The position numbers and the translations under genes are program-made. Positions 15,274 through 23,281 of a DNA stretch of 35,588 nucleotides are shown here, piece after piece. The stretch covers positions 1 to 35,588 of the forward strand of contig URKG01000022.1 of the NCBI GenBank assembly GCA_900548265.1. The letters are read 5' to 3'. The stretch comes from an uncultured Collinsella sp. GTDB taxonomy: Bacteria > Actinomycetota > Coriobacteriia > Coriobacteriales > Coriobacteriaceae. Numbering within the stretch: position 1 is the stretch's first letter; every line of letters starts with the position of its first letter. Under the pieces are notes generated by a model, which was given only the letters and a program-made list of their open reading frames with translations, made no database searches and had not been told where the DNA came from.

Positions 15274-15810
15274 GTGTCTCGTATCGGTAATAAGCCTGTC
15301 CAGATTCCCGCCGGAGTCGAAGTGGCAGTCAACGGCAACAACGTTGTCGTCAAGGGCCCCAAGGGCCAGCTCGAGCTCGATGTCTTTGAGAAGCTCGCTA
15401 TCAACGTCGAGGACAACGTCCTCACCGTTTCCCGTCCCGACGACGAGCGTGAGACCCGTGCCCGCCACGGCCTCACCCGTGCCCTCATCCACAACATGGT
15501 TGTTGGCGTTTCCGAGGGCTTCGAGAAGAAGCTCGAGCTCGCCGGCGTCGGTTACCGCGTGCAGCAGAAGGGCAAGAACCTCGAGTTCTCCCTGGGCTTC
15601 TCGCACCCCGTGATCGTCGAGGCTCCCGAGGGCATCACCTTCGAGGTTCCCGACAACACCCACGTGAACGTCAAGGGTATCAACAAGCAGCAGGTCGGTC
15701 AGATCGCCGCTGAGATCCGCGGCCATCGTCCTCCCGAGCCTTACAAGGGCAAGGGTATCCACTACGTTGGCGAGCACATCCGCCGCAAGCTGGGTAAGGC
15801 CGCCAAGTAG
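15274..15810 (+). CDS. rplF: Ribosomal protein L6 (uL6)
   Basis: This is a 178-residue large-subunit protein with two related alpha/beta domains. SRIGNKPVQIPAGVEV starts it, and PEPYKGKGIHYVGEHIRRK near the C-terminus is the L6 signature. The start is GTG with AAAGGAG 7 bases upstream. The length is normal. Confidence 0.98.
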   Translation: MSRIGNKPVQIPAGVEVAVNGNNVVVKGPKGQLELDVFEKLAINVEDNVLTVSRPDDERETRARHGLTRALIHNMVVGVSEGFEKKLELAGVGYRVQQKGKNLEFSLGFSHPVIVEAPEGITFEVPDNTHVNVKGINKQQVGQIAAEIRGHRPPEPYKGKGIHYVGEHIRRKLGKAAK

Positions 15811-15835
15811 TCGTAACCGACTCACTCGCATAAGA

Positions 15836-15857
15836 CCAGCACCCCGTCAGGTGCTGG
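15836..15857 (+). other. Intercistronic hairpin rplF/rplR
   Basis: CCAGCACC pairs perfectly with GGTGCTGG around a six-base loop. No adjacent U-tract is present, so read-through into rplR is expected. Confidence 0.5.
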
Positions 15858-15885
15858 CAAGATCAACCTTTTTAGGAGTTTACGT

Positions 15886-16254
15886 ATGAACAAGCATAAG
15901 GCGAAGCTGGAAGGCCTCAAGCGTCGTCAGCGTCGTGTTCGCGGCAAGGTCTCGGGTACCTCCGAGCGTCCGCGTCTTCGCGTGACCCGTACTAACGCCA
16001 ACATCTATGCCCAGATCATCGACGACAGCAAGGGCTCCAGCCTGACGCTCGTCTCCGCCTCGACCCTCGAGGCCGAGTTCAAGGGCACCCACACCTCGAA
16101 CAAGGAGGCTGCGGAGAAGGTCGGTCAGCTCGTTGGCAAGCGCGCCATCGAGGCCGGCATCACCAAGGTCGCCTTCGATCGCGGTGGCCGTATCTACCAT
16201 GGCCGCGTCAAGGCCCTCGCCGACGGTGCTCGTGCCGCCGGTCTCGAGTTCTAG
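15886..16254 (+). CDS. rplR: Ribosomal protein L18 (uL18)
   Basis: This is a 122-residue 5S rRNA-binding protein of the large subunit. The basic N-terminus (KRRQRRVRGKVSGTSERPRL) and the C-terminal FDRGGRIYHGRVKALADGAR block are diagnostic. TTTAGGAG precedes the start. It is followed 14 bp later by rpsE. Confidence 0.98.
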   Translation: MNKHKAKLEGLKRRQRRVRGKVSGTSERPRLRVTRTNANIYAQIIDDSKGSSLTLVSASTLEAEFKGTHTSNKEAAEKVGQLVGKRAIEAGITKVAFDRGGRIYHGRVKALADGARAAGLEF

Positions 16255-16268
16255 GAGGTATGTAGCAC

Positions 16269-16793
16269 ATGGCTCGTAATCAGAAGCAGCAGCGCGAGGC
16301 CTCCGAGTTCGAGGAGCGCGTCGTTTACATCAACCGCGTGTCGAAGACCGTCAAGGGTGGTCGTCGCATGAGCCTCGTCGCTCTCGTCGTCGTTGGCGAC
16401 GGCAAGGGCAACGTCGGCGTTGGCATGGGCAAGTCCGCTGAGGTGCCCATGGCCATCTCCAAGGCGTCTCTCGATGCCAAGAAGAACATGTTCCACGTGC
16501 CGGTGACCGAGCAGGGCACCATCCCGCACGAGGTTCTCGGCCACTTTGGTGCCGGCCGCATCATCATCAAGCCCGCTGTCGAGGGTACCGGCGTTATCGC
16601 CGGCGGCGCTGTGCGTCCCCTCTTTGAGCTTGCTGGCATCAAGAACGTCCTGTCCAAGTCCCTCGGTACCGACAACGGCCTCAACATCATCAAGGCTGCC
16701 GTCGAGGGCCTCAAGGAGCTCTCCAGCCCTGAGGACGTCGCGGCTCGCCGTGGCCTGACGGTCTCCGAGATGTTCGTCGGTAAGGAGAACTAA
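16269..16793 (+). CDS. rpsE: Ribosomal protein S5 (uS5)
   Basis: This is a 174-residue small-subunit protein involved in decoding accuracy. The double-stranded-RNA-binding-like N-terminal domain (EERVVYINRVSKTVKGGRRM) and the C-terminal domain (VRPLFELAGIKNVLSKSLGT) are both complete. AGGAGG overlaps the rplR stop. rpmD begins 2 bp after its stop, implying coupled translation. Confidence 0.98.
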   Translation: MARNQKQQREASEFEERVVYINRVSKTVKGGRRMSLVALVVVGDGKGNVGVGMGKSAEVPMAISKASLDAKKNMFHVPVTEQGTIPHEVLGHFGAGRIIIKPAVEGTGVIAGGAVRPLFELAGIKNVLSKSLGTDNGLNIIKAAVEGLKELSSPEDVAARRGLTVSEMFVGKEN

Positions 16794-16795
16794 GC

Positions 16796-16978
16796 ATGGC
16801 TGACACCATCAAGATCAAGCAGGTCCGCAGCACCAACGGTTGCAAGCAGGACCAGGTCCGTACTGTCCGTGCCCTCGGTCTCCACAGGATCCGCGAGGTT
16901 CGCGAGATTGCTGACAACGAGTCCGTCCGCGGCATGATCTTCAAGGTCAAGCACCTTGTCGAGATTGTAGAGGAGTAG
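16796..16978 (+). CDS. rpmD: Ribosomal protein L30 (uL30)
   Basis: This is a 60-residue large-subunit protein. KIKQVRSTNGCKQDQVRTVR followed by ALGLHRIREVREIADNESVR is the standard L30 pattern. It is tightly packed between rpsE and rplO, with the ribosome site AAGGAG inside the end of rpsE. Confidence 0.97.
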   Translation: MADTIKIKQVRSTNGCKQDQVRTVRALGLHRIREVREIADNESVRGMIFKVKHLVEIVEE

Positions 16979-16981
16979 CAA

Positions 16982-17431
16982 ATGCAGCTTCACGATCTTA
17001 CTCCCGCGCCCGGTTCCACCAAGAACCGCAAGCGCGTCGGCCGTGGCAATTCTTCGGGTCACGGCACCACTTCTGGCCGCGGTCAGAAGGGCCAGGGTTC
17101 CCGCTCTGGCGGCACCAAGGGTGCCGGCTTCGAGGGTGGCCAGACTCCGCTGGCTATGCGCCTGCCCAAGCTTCCGGGCTTCCGTAACCCCCGTCGTATC
17201 GAGTACACCGCTGTTAACGTTGAGCGTCTCGAGCGTAAGTTCGAGGACGGCGCTGTGATCGACGGTGCCGCTCTTAAGGCCGCTCGCATCACCAAGAGCG
17301 AGTTCGAGCCCGTCAAGGTGCTCGGCAATGGTGAGCTCACCAAGAAGTTCACGGTCAAGGTCGACAAGGTCAGCGCTTCTGCGCAGGCCAAGATCGAGGC
17401 CGCCGGCGGAAAGGTCGAGCTGCCGTGCTAA
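16982..17431 (+). CDS. rplO: Ribosomal protein L15 (uL15)
   Basis: This is a 149-residue large-subunit protein with the Gly/Arg/Lys-rich N-terminus typical of L15 (RKRVGRGNSSGHGTTSGRG, then QKGQGSRSGG) and the C-terminal block EAAGGKVELP. It starts 3 bp after rpmD. Its stop overlaps the GTG start of secY by 7 bases. Confidence 0.97.
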   Translation: MQLHDLTPAPGSTKNRKRVGRGNSSGHGTTSGRGQKGQGSRSGGTKGAGFEGGQTPLAMRLPKLPGFRNPRRIEYTAVNVERLERKFEDGAVIDGAALKAARITKSEFEPVKVLGNGELTKKFTVKVDKVSASAQAKIEAAGGKVELPC

Positions 17432-18711
17432 ATGGTCTTAAGAATGCTTTCCGCATCAAAGAATTGCGCGAAAAGATTCTTTTTACCATAGCTATGCTCG
17501 TCGTGTACCGCATTGGTGCGCACGTTCCTGTGCCCGGCATTCCCTTCCAGGGGATGCTGGGCCTTTTCTCGACCGATAACAATTCGGTCGCCGCAGGTGC
17601 TATGGCCCTCCTGAATCTTTTCTCTGGCGGCGCGTTGAGCTATGTGTCGGTGTTTTCGCTGGGCATCATGCCTTACATCACCAGCTCGATCATCCTCCAG
17701 ATGCTCCAGGCCGTCGTGCCTTCCCTGCATGAGCTTGCCCGCGAGGGCGAGGTCGGTCAGACCAAGATTACGCAGTATTCGCGTTACCTCACCCTGGCTC
17801 TGGCAATCCTCAACTCCGTGGGCTACCTCTTCCTCTTTAAGAGCTTCGGCATCAGCTTTAATGGCGCCGGTGCTCCCGAGATCATCTTCGACCTCATGAT
17901 CGTCGGTACGCTCACCGCGGGCGCCATGCTGATCATGTGGATTGGTGAGCTCATCACCCAGCGCGGTATCGGCAATGGCATGTCGCTGATCATCTTTGCG
18001 AACATCATGGCCGGTCTGCCGCAGGCTATCTTCTCCAGCACCGAGGGCAATGCCGGTGGCATCATCACCATGGTGATCATCTGCGCCATCATCCTGCTGG
18101 TTATCCCGCTGATTGTTTTCCTTGAGCGCGGCCAGCGCCGCATCCCGGTCTCCTACGCTAAGCGCGTCGTGGGCCGTCGCATGATGGGTGGCCAGACCAC
18201 CTACCTGCCCATCAAGGTCAACACCGCGGGTGTCGTGCCGATCATCTTCGCTTCGGCGCTGCTGTACTTCCCGGCTCAGATTGCCGTGTTCTTCCCCGGT
18301 ATCGGCTGGATTCAGGCAGTTGCCTCCGCGCTTTCGACCGGTTGGCTCAACTGGGTGCTTAACGTTGTCCTCATCGTGTTCTTCGCGTACTTCTACACCT
18401 CCATGGTGTTCAACCCCGATGACACGGCCGATAACCTTAAGAAGCAGGGCGGCTTTATTCCGGGCGTCCGTCCGGGTAGGGCTACCGCGGCCTACATCAA
18501 GAACGCGCTCAACAAGATCACGCTTCCCAGCGCTGTCTTTTTGGCGCTCATCGCCATCGTGCCTTCGATCATCTTCTCCTTCACGGGTAACCATCTGATC
18601 CAGGCATTTGGCGGCACGTCCATCCTCATCATGGTCGGCGTCGTGCTCGACACGGTCGATAAGCTCGAAGGCCAGATCAAGATGTATGATTACGATGGAT
18701 TCTTTAAATAG
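17425..18711 (+). CDS. secY: Preprotein translocase subunit SecY
   Basis: This is the 428-residue, ten-helix channel subunit of the Sec translocon. The N-terminal LREKILFTIAMLVVYRIGAH, the plug region after TM1 (FSGGALSYVSVFSLGIMPYI) and the cytoplasmic loop ERGQRRIPVSYAKR, which contacts SecA and ribosomes, are all present. The start is GTG 17425, overlapping the rplO stop, with GGAAAGG 10 bases upstream. The arrangement indicates translational coupling with rplO. The length is normal. Confidence 0.98.
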   Translation: MLNGLKNAFRIKELREKILFTIAMLVVYRIGAHVPVPGIPFQGMLGLFSTDNNSVAAGAMALLNLFSGGALSYVSVFSLGIMPYITSSIILQMLQAVVPSLHELAREGEVGQTKITQYSRYLTLALAILNSVGYLFLFKSFGISFNGAGAPEIIFDLMIVGTLTAGAMLIMWIGELITQRGIGNGMSLIIFANIMAGLPQAIFSSTEGNAGGIITMVIICAIILLVIPLIVFLERGQRRIPVSYAKRVVGRRMMGGQTTYLPIKVNTAGVVPIIFASALLYFPAQIAVFFPGIGWIQAVASALSTGWLNWVLNVVLIVFFAYFYTSMVFNPDDTADNLKKQGGFIPGVRPGRATAAYIKNALNKITLPSAVFLALIAIVPSIIFSFTGNHLIQAFGGTSILIMVGVVLDTVDKLEGQIKMYDYDGFFK

Positions 18712-18729
18712 GCTAGAGGAGGATTGCTC

Positions 18730-19356
18730 ATGAACCTCGTATTGCTCGGAGCTCCGGGTGCCGGTAAGGGCACCGTCGCACAGGAGCTCGTCGCCGAGTT
18801 TGGCGTCGCCCATATTTCCACGGGCGACCTGCTGCGTGCTGCCGTCAAGGGTGGCACCGAGCTTGGTATTCAGGCTAAGAAGTACATGGACGCTGGCGAG
18901 CTCGTTCCCGACCAGCTCGTGATCGACCTTGTCAAGGAGCGCCTTGCCGCCGATGACGCCCAGCAGGGCTTCATCCTCGACGGCTTCCCGCGCAACACCG
19001 CCCAGGCTGTGACGCTCGATTCTGAGCTTTCCGCCATGGGTCGCGAGATCGACTGTGCCCTTCTGGTCGATGTGGCCCCCGAGGTCATTATCGATCGTCT
19101 GTCTTCGCGTCGCACCTGCCGCGCCTGCGGTTACACCGGCACCGCTGCCGATGCTACCTGCCCCAAGTGCGCAGGCGAGATGTATCAGCGCGACGACGAC
19201 AAGCCCGAGACCATCAAGAACCGTCTCGACGTCTACGAGAAGTCCACGAGTCCGCTCGTCGACTACTATCGTGGCCAGGGTCTGCTCAAGTCGGTCAACG
19301 GTGACCAGGCTCGTGAGACCGTGTACGGGGATGTCAAAGAGGCTCTCGGTCTATGA
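18730..19356 (+). CDS. adk: Adenylate kinase, zinc-lid type
   Basis: This 208-residue enzyme interconverts AMP and ATP with two ADP. The P-loop GAPGAGKGT is at 7-15 and DGFPRN lies near residue 84. The lid contains CRACG and CPKC, a Cys4 zinc-binding site typical of Gram-positive and thermophile types. ATG 18730 sits 7 bases after AGGAGG; the upstream TTG 18724 is too close to that site to be used. The stop overlaps map by four bases (ATGA). Confidence 0.97.
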   Translation: MNLVLLGAPGAGKGTVAQELVAEFGVAHISTGDLLRAAVKGGTELGIQAKKYMDAGELVPDQLVIDLVKERLAADDAQQGFILDGFPRNTAQAVTLDSELSAMGREIDCALLVDVAPEVIIDRLSSRRTCRACGYTGTAADATCPKCAGEMYQRDDDKPETIKNRLDVYEKSTSPLVDYYRGQGLLKSVNGDQARETVYGDVKEALGL

Positions 19357-20141
19357 TCAAGATTAAGTCTGCAACGCAAATCGAGCAGATGAAGAAGGCA
19401 GGAGCGCTATCTAAGATGGCGCTCCGCCACGTTGGAGCCATGGTGCGCCCCGGCGTTTCGACTTTTGAGCTCGATCAGCTCGCGGAGCAGATTATCCGCA
19501 TGCATGGCGGCACCCCGGCCTTTAAGGGTTACGGCGGGTTCCCGGGGACCATTTGCGCATCAATCAACGATGCCGTGGTCCACGGTATTCCCAACCCCGA
19601 CATGATCCTGCGCGATGGCGATATCATCTCCATCGATACGGGAGCCGTTGTCGACGGTTGGGTCGGCGATAACGCTTGGACGTTTTTCGTCGGCACCCCC
19701 ACGCCCGAAGCCAAGGCTTTGTGCGAGGTCACGCGTGATTGCCTTAAGGCTGCCATTGAGCAGGCTGTTCCCGGTAACCATATCGGGGACGTCGGTTATG
19801 CCGTTCAGTCCCTCGCCGAGTCTCACGGTTACGGCGTGCTTCGTGATTATGTGGGCCATGGCATTGGCCGCGTGATGCACGAGGACCCCAATGTTCCTAA
19901 CTATGGAAAGAAGGGGAGGGGCGTTCGCCTCCAGGCCGGCATGGTCATTGCCATCGAGCCGATGGTTACGATGGGTTCCAACCATGTGAGCACGGGCTCC
20001 GACGGTTGGATTGTTACGACCAACGACCATCTGCCCGCCGCGCACTACGAGAACACCGTCGCCATTACCAATGACGGTCCGGTGATTCTCACCACGGATG
20101 CCCAAGGTGCTTGGTGTTCGCTCCAAGGCGGAGAAATGTAA
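19353..20141 (+). CDS. map: Type I methionine aminopeptidase
   Basis: This 262-residue enzyme removes initiator methionine. The metal ligands are visible: D95 (SIDTGA), D106 (VGDNAW), H169 (VGHGIG), E202 (AIEPM) and E233 (HYENT), with substrate-contact H77 (VVHGIP). The ATG overlaps the adk stop, so translation is coupled. The last two codons and stop lie in the left arm of a 127-bp palindrome, so the very C-terminus (about QGGEM) may be shaped by that insertion. Confidence 0.97.
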   Translation: MIKIKSATQIEQMKKAGALSKMALRHVGAMVRPGVSTFELDQLAEQIIRMHGGTPAFKGYGGFPGTICASINDAVVHGIPNPDMILRDGDIISIDTGAVVDGWVGDNAWTFFVGTPTPEAKALCEVTRDCLKAAIEQAVPGNHIGDVGYAVQSLAESHGYGVLRDYVGHGIGRVMHEDPNVPNYGKKGRGVRLQAGMVIAIEPMVTMGSNHVSTGSDGWIVTTNDHLPAAHYENTVAITNDGPVILTTDAQGAWCSLQGGEM

Positions 20142-20260
20142 AAGTCGCCGCCCCCTGATGCCCAACCTCGCCTTTCAATTTCGAAGGCATGACCCCAAGG
20201 TCTATGCCTTCTCATTTCAAGGCGATCTTGGGCATCAGGGAACGGCTTTGTTTTACATTT
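20134..20260. repeat. 127-bp imperfect palindrome spanning the end of map
   Basis: AAATGTAAAA (20134-20143) faces TTTTACATTT (20251-20260). CCCTGATGCCCAA (20152-20164) faces TTGGGCATCAGGG (20228-20240). Further inside, TCGCCTT and AAGGCAT segments also face complements, and the centre is near 20197. The arms are about 60 bases. It resembles a MITE-like element or a long RNA hairpin. No T-run follows directly. Confidence 0.7.
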
Positions 20261-20305
20261 CAAATGTAACAAGTTCCACTTAGTTGTGGAGCCATTACGA
20301 AGTTA

Positions 20306-20334
20306 TTACGATGCGTGCATACGTGTTGTACAAT
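20306..20334 (+). promoter_or_regulatory. Possible promoter for infA and the alpha operon
   Basis: TACAAT (20329-20334) is a fair -10. TTACGA 17 bp upstream is a weak -35. The position between the long palindrome and infA makes a fresh promoter plausible. Confidence 0.3.
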
Positions 20335-20373
20335 ACTCAATCGCTGTCGTTTTCTAGAGAAAGATGATTGCTT

Positions 20374-20592
20374 GTGAAGAAGGAAGACGCAATTGAGCTC
20401 GAGGGTACGGTAAAGGAACCGCTGCCCAATGCCATGTTTAAGGTCGAGCTCGAGAACGGTCATTCGGTTCTGTGTAACATTTCTGGCAAGATCCGAATGA
20501 ATTACATCCGTATTCTCCCCGGTGACAGGGTTGTCGTGGAGCTTTCCCCGTACGACCTGACCCGCGGTCGCATCACCTATCGCTATAAATAG
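20374..20592 (+). CDS. infA: Translation initiation factor IF-1
   Basis: This 72-residue S1-like OB-fold protein binds the ribosomal A site during initiation. KEDAIELEGTVKEPLPNAMF, ISGKIRMNYIRILPGDRV and LTRGRITYRYK are diagnostic. The start is GTG 20374, matching the family's N-terminus (M-KKEDAIE). The upstream TTG 20368 adds two residues and is less likely. The ribosome site (GAGAAAGA) is weak. Confidence 0.96.
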   Translation: MKKEDAIELEGTVKEPLPNAMFKVELENGHSVLCNISGKIRMNYIRILPGDRVVVELSPYDLTRGRITYRYK

Positions 20593-20594
20593 CG

Positions 20595-20690
20595 ACACGC
20601 ATACACGCTCTATTCCGACTGCAGGCTTAGCTCAACCTACGGTCGGTTTGCGTGTGAAGACCAGCCATAGTTTTAAACGCCTGCGGCTGG
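20595..20690 (+). other. Structured leader between infA and rpmJ
   Basis: ACACGCA (20595-20601) pairs with TGCGTGT (20649-20655), and inside this CCGAC (20615-20619) pairs with GTCGG (20642-20646). A second hairpin, CCAGCC (20661-20666) with GGCTGG (20685-20690), follows. No U-tract is present. The position just before the alpha-operon genes would suit a ribosomal-protein autoregulatory site, but no known motif was recognised. Confidence 0.4.
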
Positions 20691-20739
20691 GCGAGTAGAT
20701 AGTAGGGAAGTAGTTTGAGCGCTACCGAAAGGAAGAACG

Positions 20740-20853
20740 ATGAAGGTACGTCCTTCGGTCAAGAAGATGTGCGATAAGTGCAAAATCATTAGGCGCCATG
20801 GCAAGGTCCTCGTCATTTGCGAGAACCCCCGTCATAAGCAGCGTCAGGGTTAA
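20740..20853 (+). CDS. rpmJ: Ribosomal protein L36 (bL36)
   Basis: This is a 37-residue zinc-ribbon protein of the large subunit, reading MKVRPSVKKMCDKCKIIRRH then GKVLVICENPRHKQRQG. The zinc ligands are CDKC, the later Cys and His in CENPRH. This is the zinc-binding form. GAAAGGAAG precedes the ATG. rpsM starts 14 bp after its stop. Confidence 0.97.
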   Translation: MKVRPSVKKMCDKCKIIRRHGKVLVICENPRHKQRQG

Positions 20854-20867
20854 GAGAGGAGACTACG

Positions 20868-21242
20868 TTGGCCCGTATTAATGGTGTCGACCTCCCGCGT
20901 GAGAAGCGCGTTGAGATCGGTCTGACCTACATTTACGGCATCGGCCGCACCACTGCGACGAAGATCTGCGTCGAGTGCAACGTTAACGTGGACACGCGCG
21001 TTAAGGACCTCACCGAGGATGAGGTTAACGCCATCCGCGATTATATCGATAAGAATCAGATCATGGTTGAGGGCGACCTCCGCCGTGAGCGCAACCAGAA
21101 CGTCAAGCGCCTTATGGACATCGGCTGCAACCGCGGCCTTCGTCACCGCAAGGGCCTCCCGGTCCGCGGCCAGCGCACCCACACTAACGCTCGTACCCGC
21201 AAGGGCCCGAAGCGTCAGATCGGTGCTAAGAAGAAGAAATAA
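20868..21242 (+). CDS. rpsM: Ribosomal protein S13 (uS13)
   Basis: This is a 124-residue protein of the small-subunit head. ARINGVDLPREKRVEIGLTY starts it. The basic tail GLRHRKGLPVRGQRTHTNAR then TRKGPKR is the S13 signature. It uses a TTG start, supported by AGAGGAGA just upstream and by alignment of the protein's natural N-terminus. The neighbours are rpmJ and rpsK. Confidence 0.97.
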   Translation: MARINGVDLPREKRVEIGLTYIYGIGRTTATKICVECNVNVDTRVKDLTEDEVNAIRDYIDKNQIMVEGDLRRERNQNVKRLMDIGCNRGLRHRKGLPVRGQRTHTNARTRKGPKRQIGAKKKK

Positions 21243-21256
21243 GGAGCGCTAGATAG

Positions 21257-21661
21257 ATGGCTACTGCTAAGAAGAACGTTCGCGCTGCCCGTCTGAAGCG
21301 CGCGGACCGTAAGAACATTTCCGTGGGCCAGGCTCACATTCGTTCTACGTTCAACAACACGATCGTTTCGATCACCGATCCCCAGGGCAACGTCATTTCC
21401 TGGAAGTCGGCTGGCCAGGTGGGCTTCAAGGGCTCCCGTAAGTCCACGCCGTTCGCTGCCCAGATGGCTGCCGAGGCTGCTGCCAAGCAGGCCATGGAGC
21501 ACGGTATGAAGAAGGTTTCCGTCTTCGTCAAGGGCCCCGGCTCCGGTCGTGAGACCGCCATCCGCTCCCTCCAGGCTGCTGGCCTCGAGGTCTCGAGCAT
21601 CCAGGACAAGACCCCCATTCCGCACAACGGCTGCCGCCCCAAGAAGCGTCGCCGCGTGTAA
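21257..21661 (+). CDS. rpsK: Ribosomal protein S11 (uS11)
   Basis: This is a 134-residue small-subunit platform protein. AHIRSTFNNTIVSITDPQGN, ISWKSAGQVGFKGSRKSTPF and the C-terminal DKTPIPHNGCRPKKRRRV are typical. AAGGAGC precedes the ATG. The length is normal. Confidence 0.98.
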   Translation: MATAKKNVRAARLKRADRKNISVGQAHIRSTFNNTIVSITDPQGNVISWKSAGQVGFKGSRKSTPFAAQMAAEAAAKQAMEHGMKKVSVFVKGPGSGRETAIRSLQAAGLEVSSIQDKTPIPHNGCRPKKRRRV

Positions 21662-21680
21662 CTGAAAGGATCGTATCAAT

Positions 21681-22277
21681 ATGGCAATCGACAGGACTCC
21701 TGTTCTTAAGCGCTGCCGTCAGCTCGGGATCGATCCCGCTGAGCTCGGTTACAGCAGCAAGAAGGAATCTATCCGTCAGCCCAAGCGCCGTCGTAAGGAA
21801 TCTGAGTACGGCATGCAGCTGCGCGAGAAGCAGAAGGTCAAGTTCATCTATGGCGTTCTGGAGAAGCAGTTCCACGGCTACTTCAACAAGGCCCGTAAGA
21901 TGAACGGCGTCACCGGTGAGAACCTCATGATTATCCTTGAGTCTCGCCTCGACAACGTCGTCTTCCGTCTTGGCTTCGCCCGCACCCGCAAAGAGGCTCG
22001 TCAGTCCGTCCGTCACGGTCACTTCACCGTGAACGGCAAGCGCGTGGACATCCCGTCCTACCGCGTCAAGGCCGGCGACGTCGTCGCTGTCGGCGAGAAG
22101 TTCCGTGACCTCCTCCCCATCAAGGAGGCTCTGATTTCCTCCGAGCGCTTTGAGGTCCCTGGCTGGCTCGAGGTCGATATCGAGAAGCTGTCTGGTAACG
22201 TGCTCGCTCTGCCGACGCGTGAGCAGATCAGCGGTGATATCAACGAGCAGCTCATCGTCGAGCTCTACTCTAAGTAG
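21681..22277 (+). CDS. rpsD: Ribosomal protein S4 (uS4)
   Basis: This 198-residue protein is an assembly-initiating 16S rRNA binder. The S4 RNA-binding domain lies at about 90-155 (SRLDNVVFRLGFARTRKEAR, then QSVRHGHFTVNGKRVDIPS). The N-terminus lacks the Cys zinc motif seen in some S4 proteins. In other bacteria S4 controls the alpha operon. AAAGGA precedes the ATG. Confidence 0.97.
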   Translation: MAIDRTPVLKRCRQLGIDPAELGYSSKKESIRQPKRRRKESEYGMQLREKQKVKFIYGVLEKQFHGYFNKARKMNGVTGENLMIILESRLDNVVFRLGFARTRKEARQSVRHGHFTVNGKRVDIPSYRVKAGDVVAVGEKFRDLLPIKEALISSERFEVPGWLEVDIEKLSGNVLALPTREQISGDINEQLIVELYSK

Positions 22278-22309
22278 TCCATCCGGGCTGCTGAGGCTGG
22301 AGGTAATAC

Positions 22310-23251
22310 ATGTCAGAATTCATTAGGCCTCAGGTTCAGGTCGAAGAGATCAACGAGACGTCTGCTCGTGTCTCCGTCGAGCCGCTCGAGCGTGGCTACG
22401 GCGATACGCTGGGTAACTCCCTTCGTCGCGTTCTTCTGTCCTCGCTCGAGGGTGCCGCCGTCGAGGCTATTCAGATCGATGGCGCGCAGCACGAGTTCAT
22501 GACCATCCCTAACATGGTCGAGGATGTCACCGACATCGTCCTGAATGTCAAGGGTCTTGTCTTCAGGGCTCTCGGCACGACCGACGAGGCGACCGCCACC
22601 ATCTCGGTTGACGGCCCCTGCGAGGTCACCGGTGCGGACTTCTTTATTCCGTCCGAGTTTGAGCTGGTCAACCCCGAGCAGCACATCGCTACGCTGACCG
22701 AGGGTGGCCATCTCACCATGAGCATGCGCATCGGCTATGGCCGCGGCTATGTTTCTGGCGAGGCCAACAAGCGCGACAACGATCCCATCGGTGTGATCCA
22801 CGTCGACTCGCTGTACTCGCCGGTTTCCCGTTGCGCCAAGCTCGTTGAGGCTTGCCGTGTCGGTCAGCACACCGACTACGACCGCCTTGTCCTCGAGATC
22901 GAGACCAACGGCTCCATCGCCCCGCGCGACGCCGTGGTCCAGGCTGCCAATATCATCAACCAGCATATGGCCGCCTTTATGAACCTTGCCGAGACCCCCG
23001 AGGTCGAGGAGGAGGCTTCGATCTTCGCTCCCGAGGTCACCAACGACAACGCCGAGCTGGACAAGCAGATCGAGGATCTGGACCTTTCCGTCCGTTCCTA
23101 CAACTGCCTTAAGCGCGCCAGCATTCACTCGGTCCGTCAGCTCGTTGAGTTCTCGGAGAACGATCTGCTCAACATCCGTAACTTCGGTGTTAAGTCGATC
23201 GAGGAAGTGAAGGACAAGCTTGAGTCCATGGGCCTGAGCCTGAAGGCTTAA
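22310..23251 (+). CDS. rpoA: RNA polymerase alpha subunit
   Basis: This 313-residue protein has an N-terminal assembly domain at about 1-230 (EPLERGYGDTLGNSLRRVLL is the hallmark). A linker and a C-terminal domain follow at about 245-310 (LDLSVRSYNCLKRASIHSVR, then NFGVKSIEEVKDKLE), which contacts UP elements and activators. The length is normal. GGAGG precedes the ATG. Confidence 0.98.
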   Translation: MSEFIRPQVQVEEINETSARVSVEPLERGYGDTLGNSLRRVLLSSLEGAAVEAIQIDGAQHEFMTIPNMVEDVTDIVLNVKGLVFRALGTTDEATATISVDGPCEVTGADFFIPSEFELVNPEQHIATLTEGGHLTMSMRIGYGRGYVSGEANKRDNDPIGVIHVDSLYSPVSRCAKLVEACRVGQHTDYDRLVLEIETNGSIAPRDAVVQAANIINQHMAAFMNLAETPEVEEEASIFAPEVTNDNAELDKQIEDLDLSVRSYNCLKRASIHSVRQLVEFSENDLLNIRNFGVKSIEEVKDKLESMGLSLKA

Positions 23252-23281
23252 TGCTTCGCATATTTGAGGAGAAACTAGACC

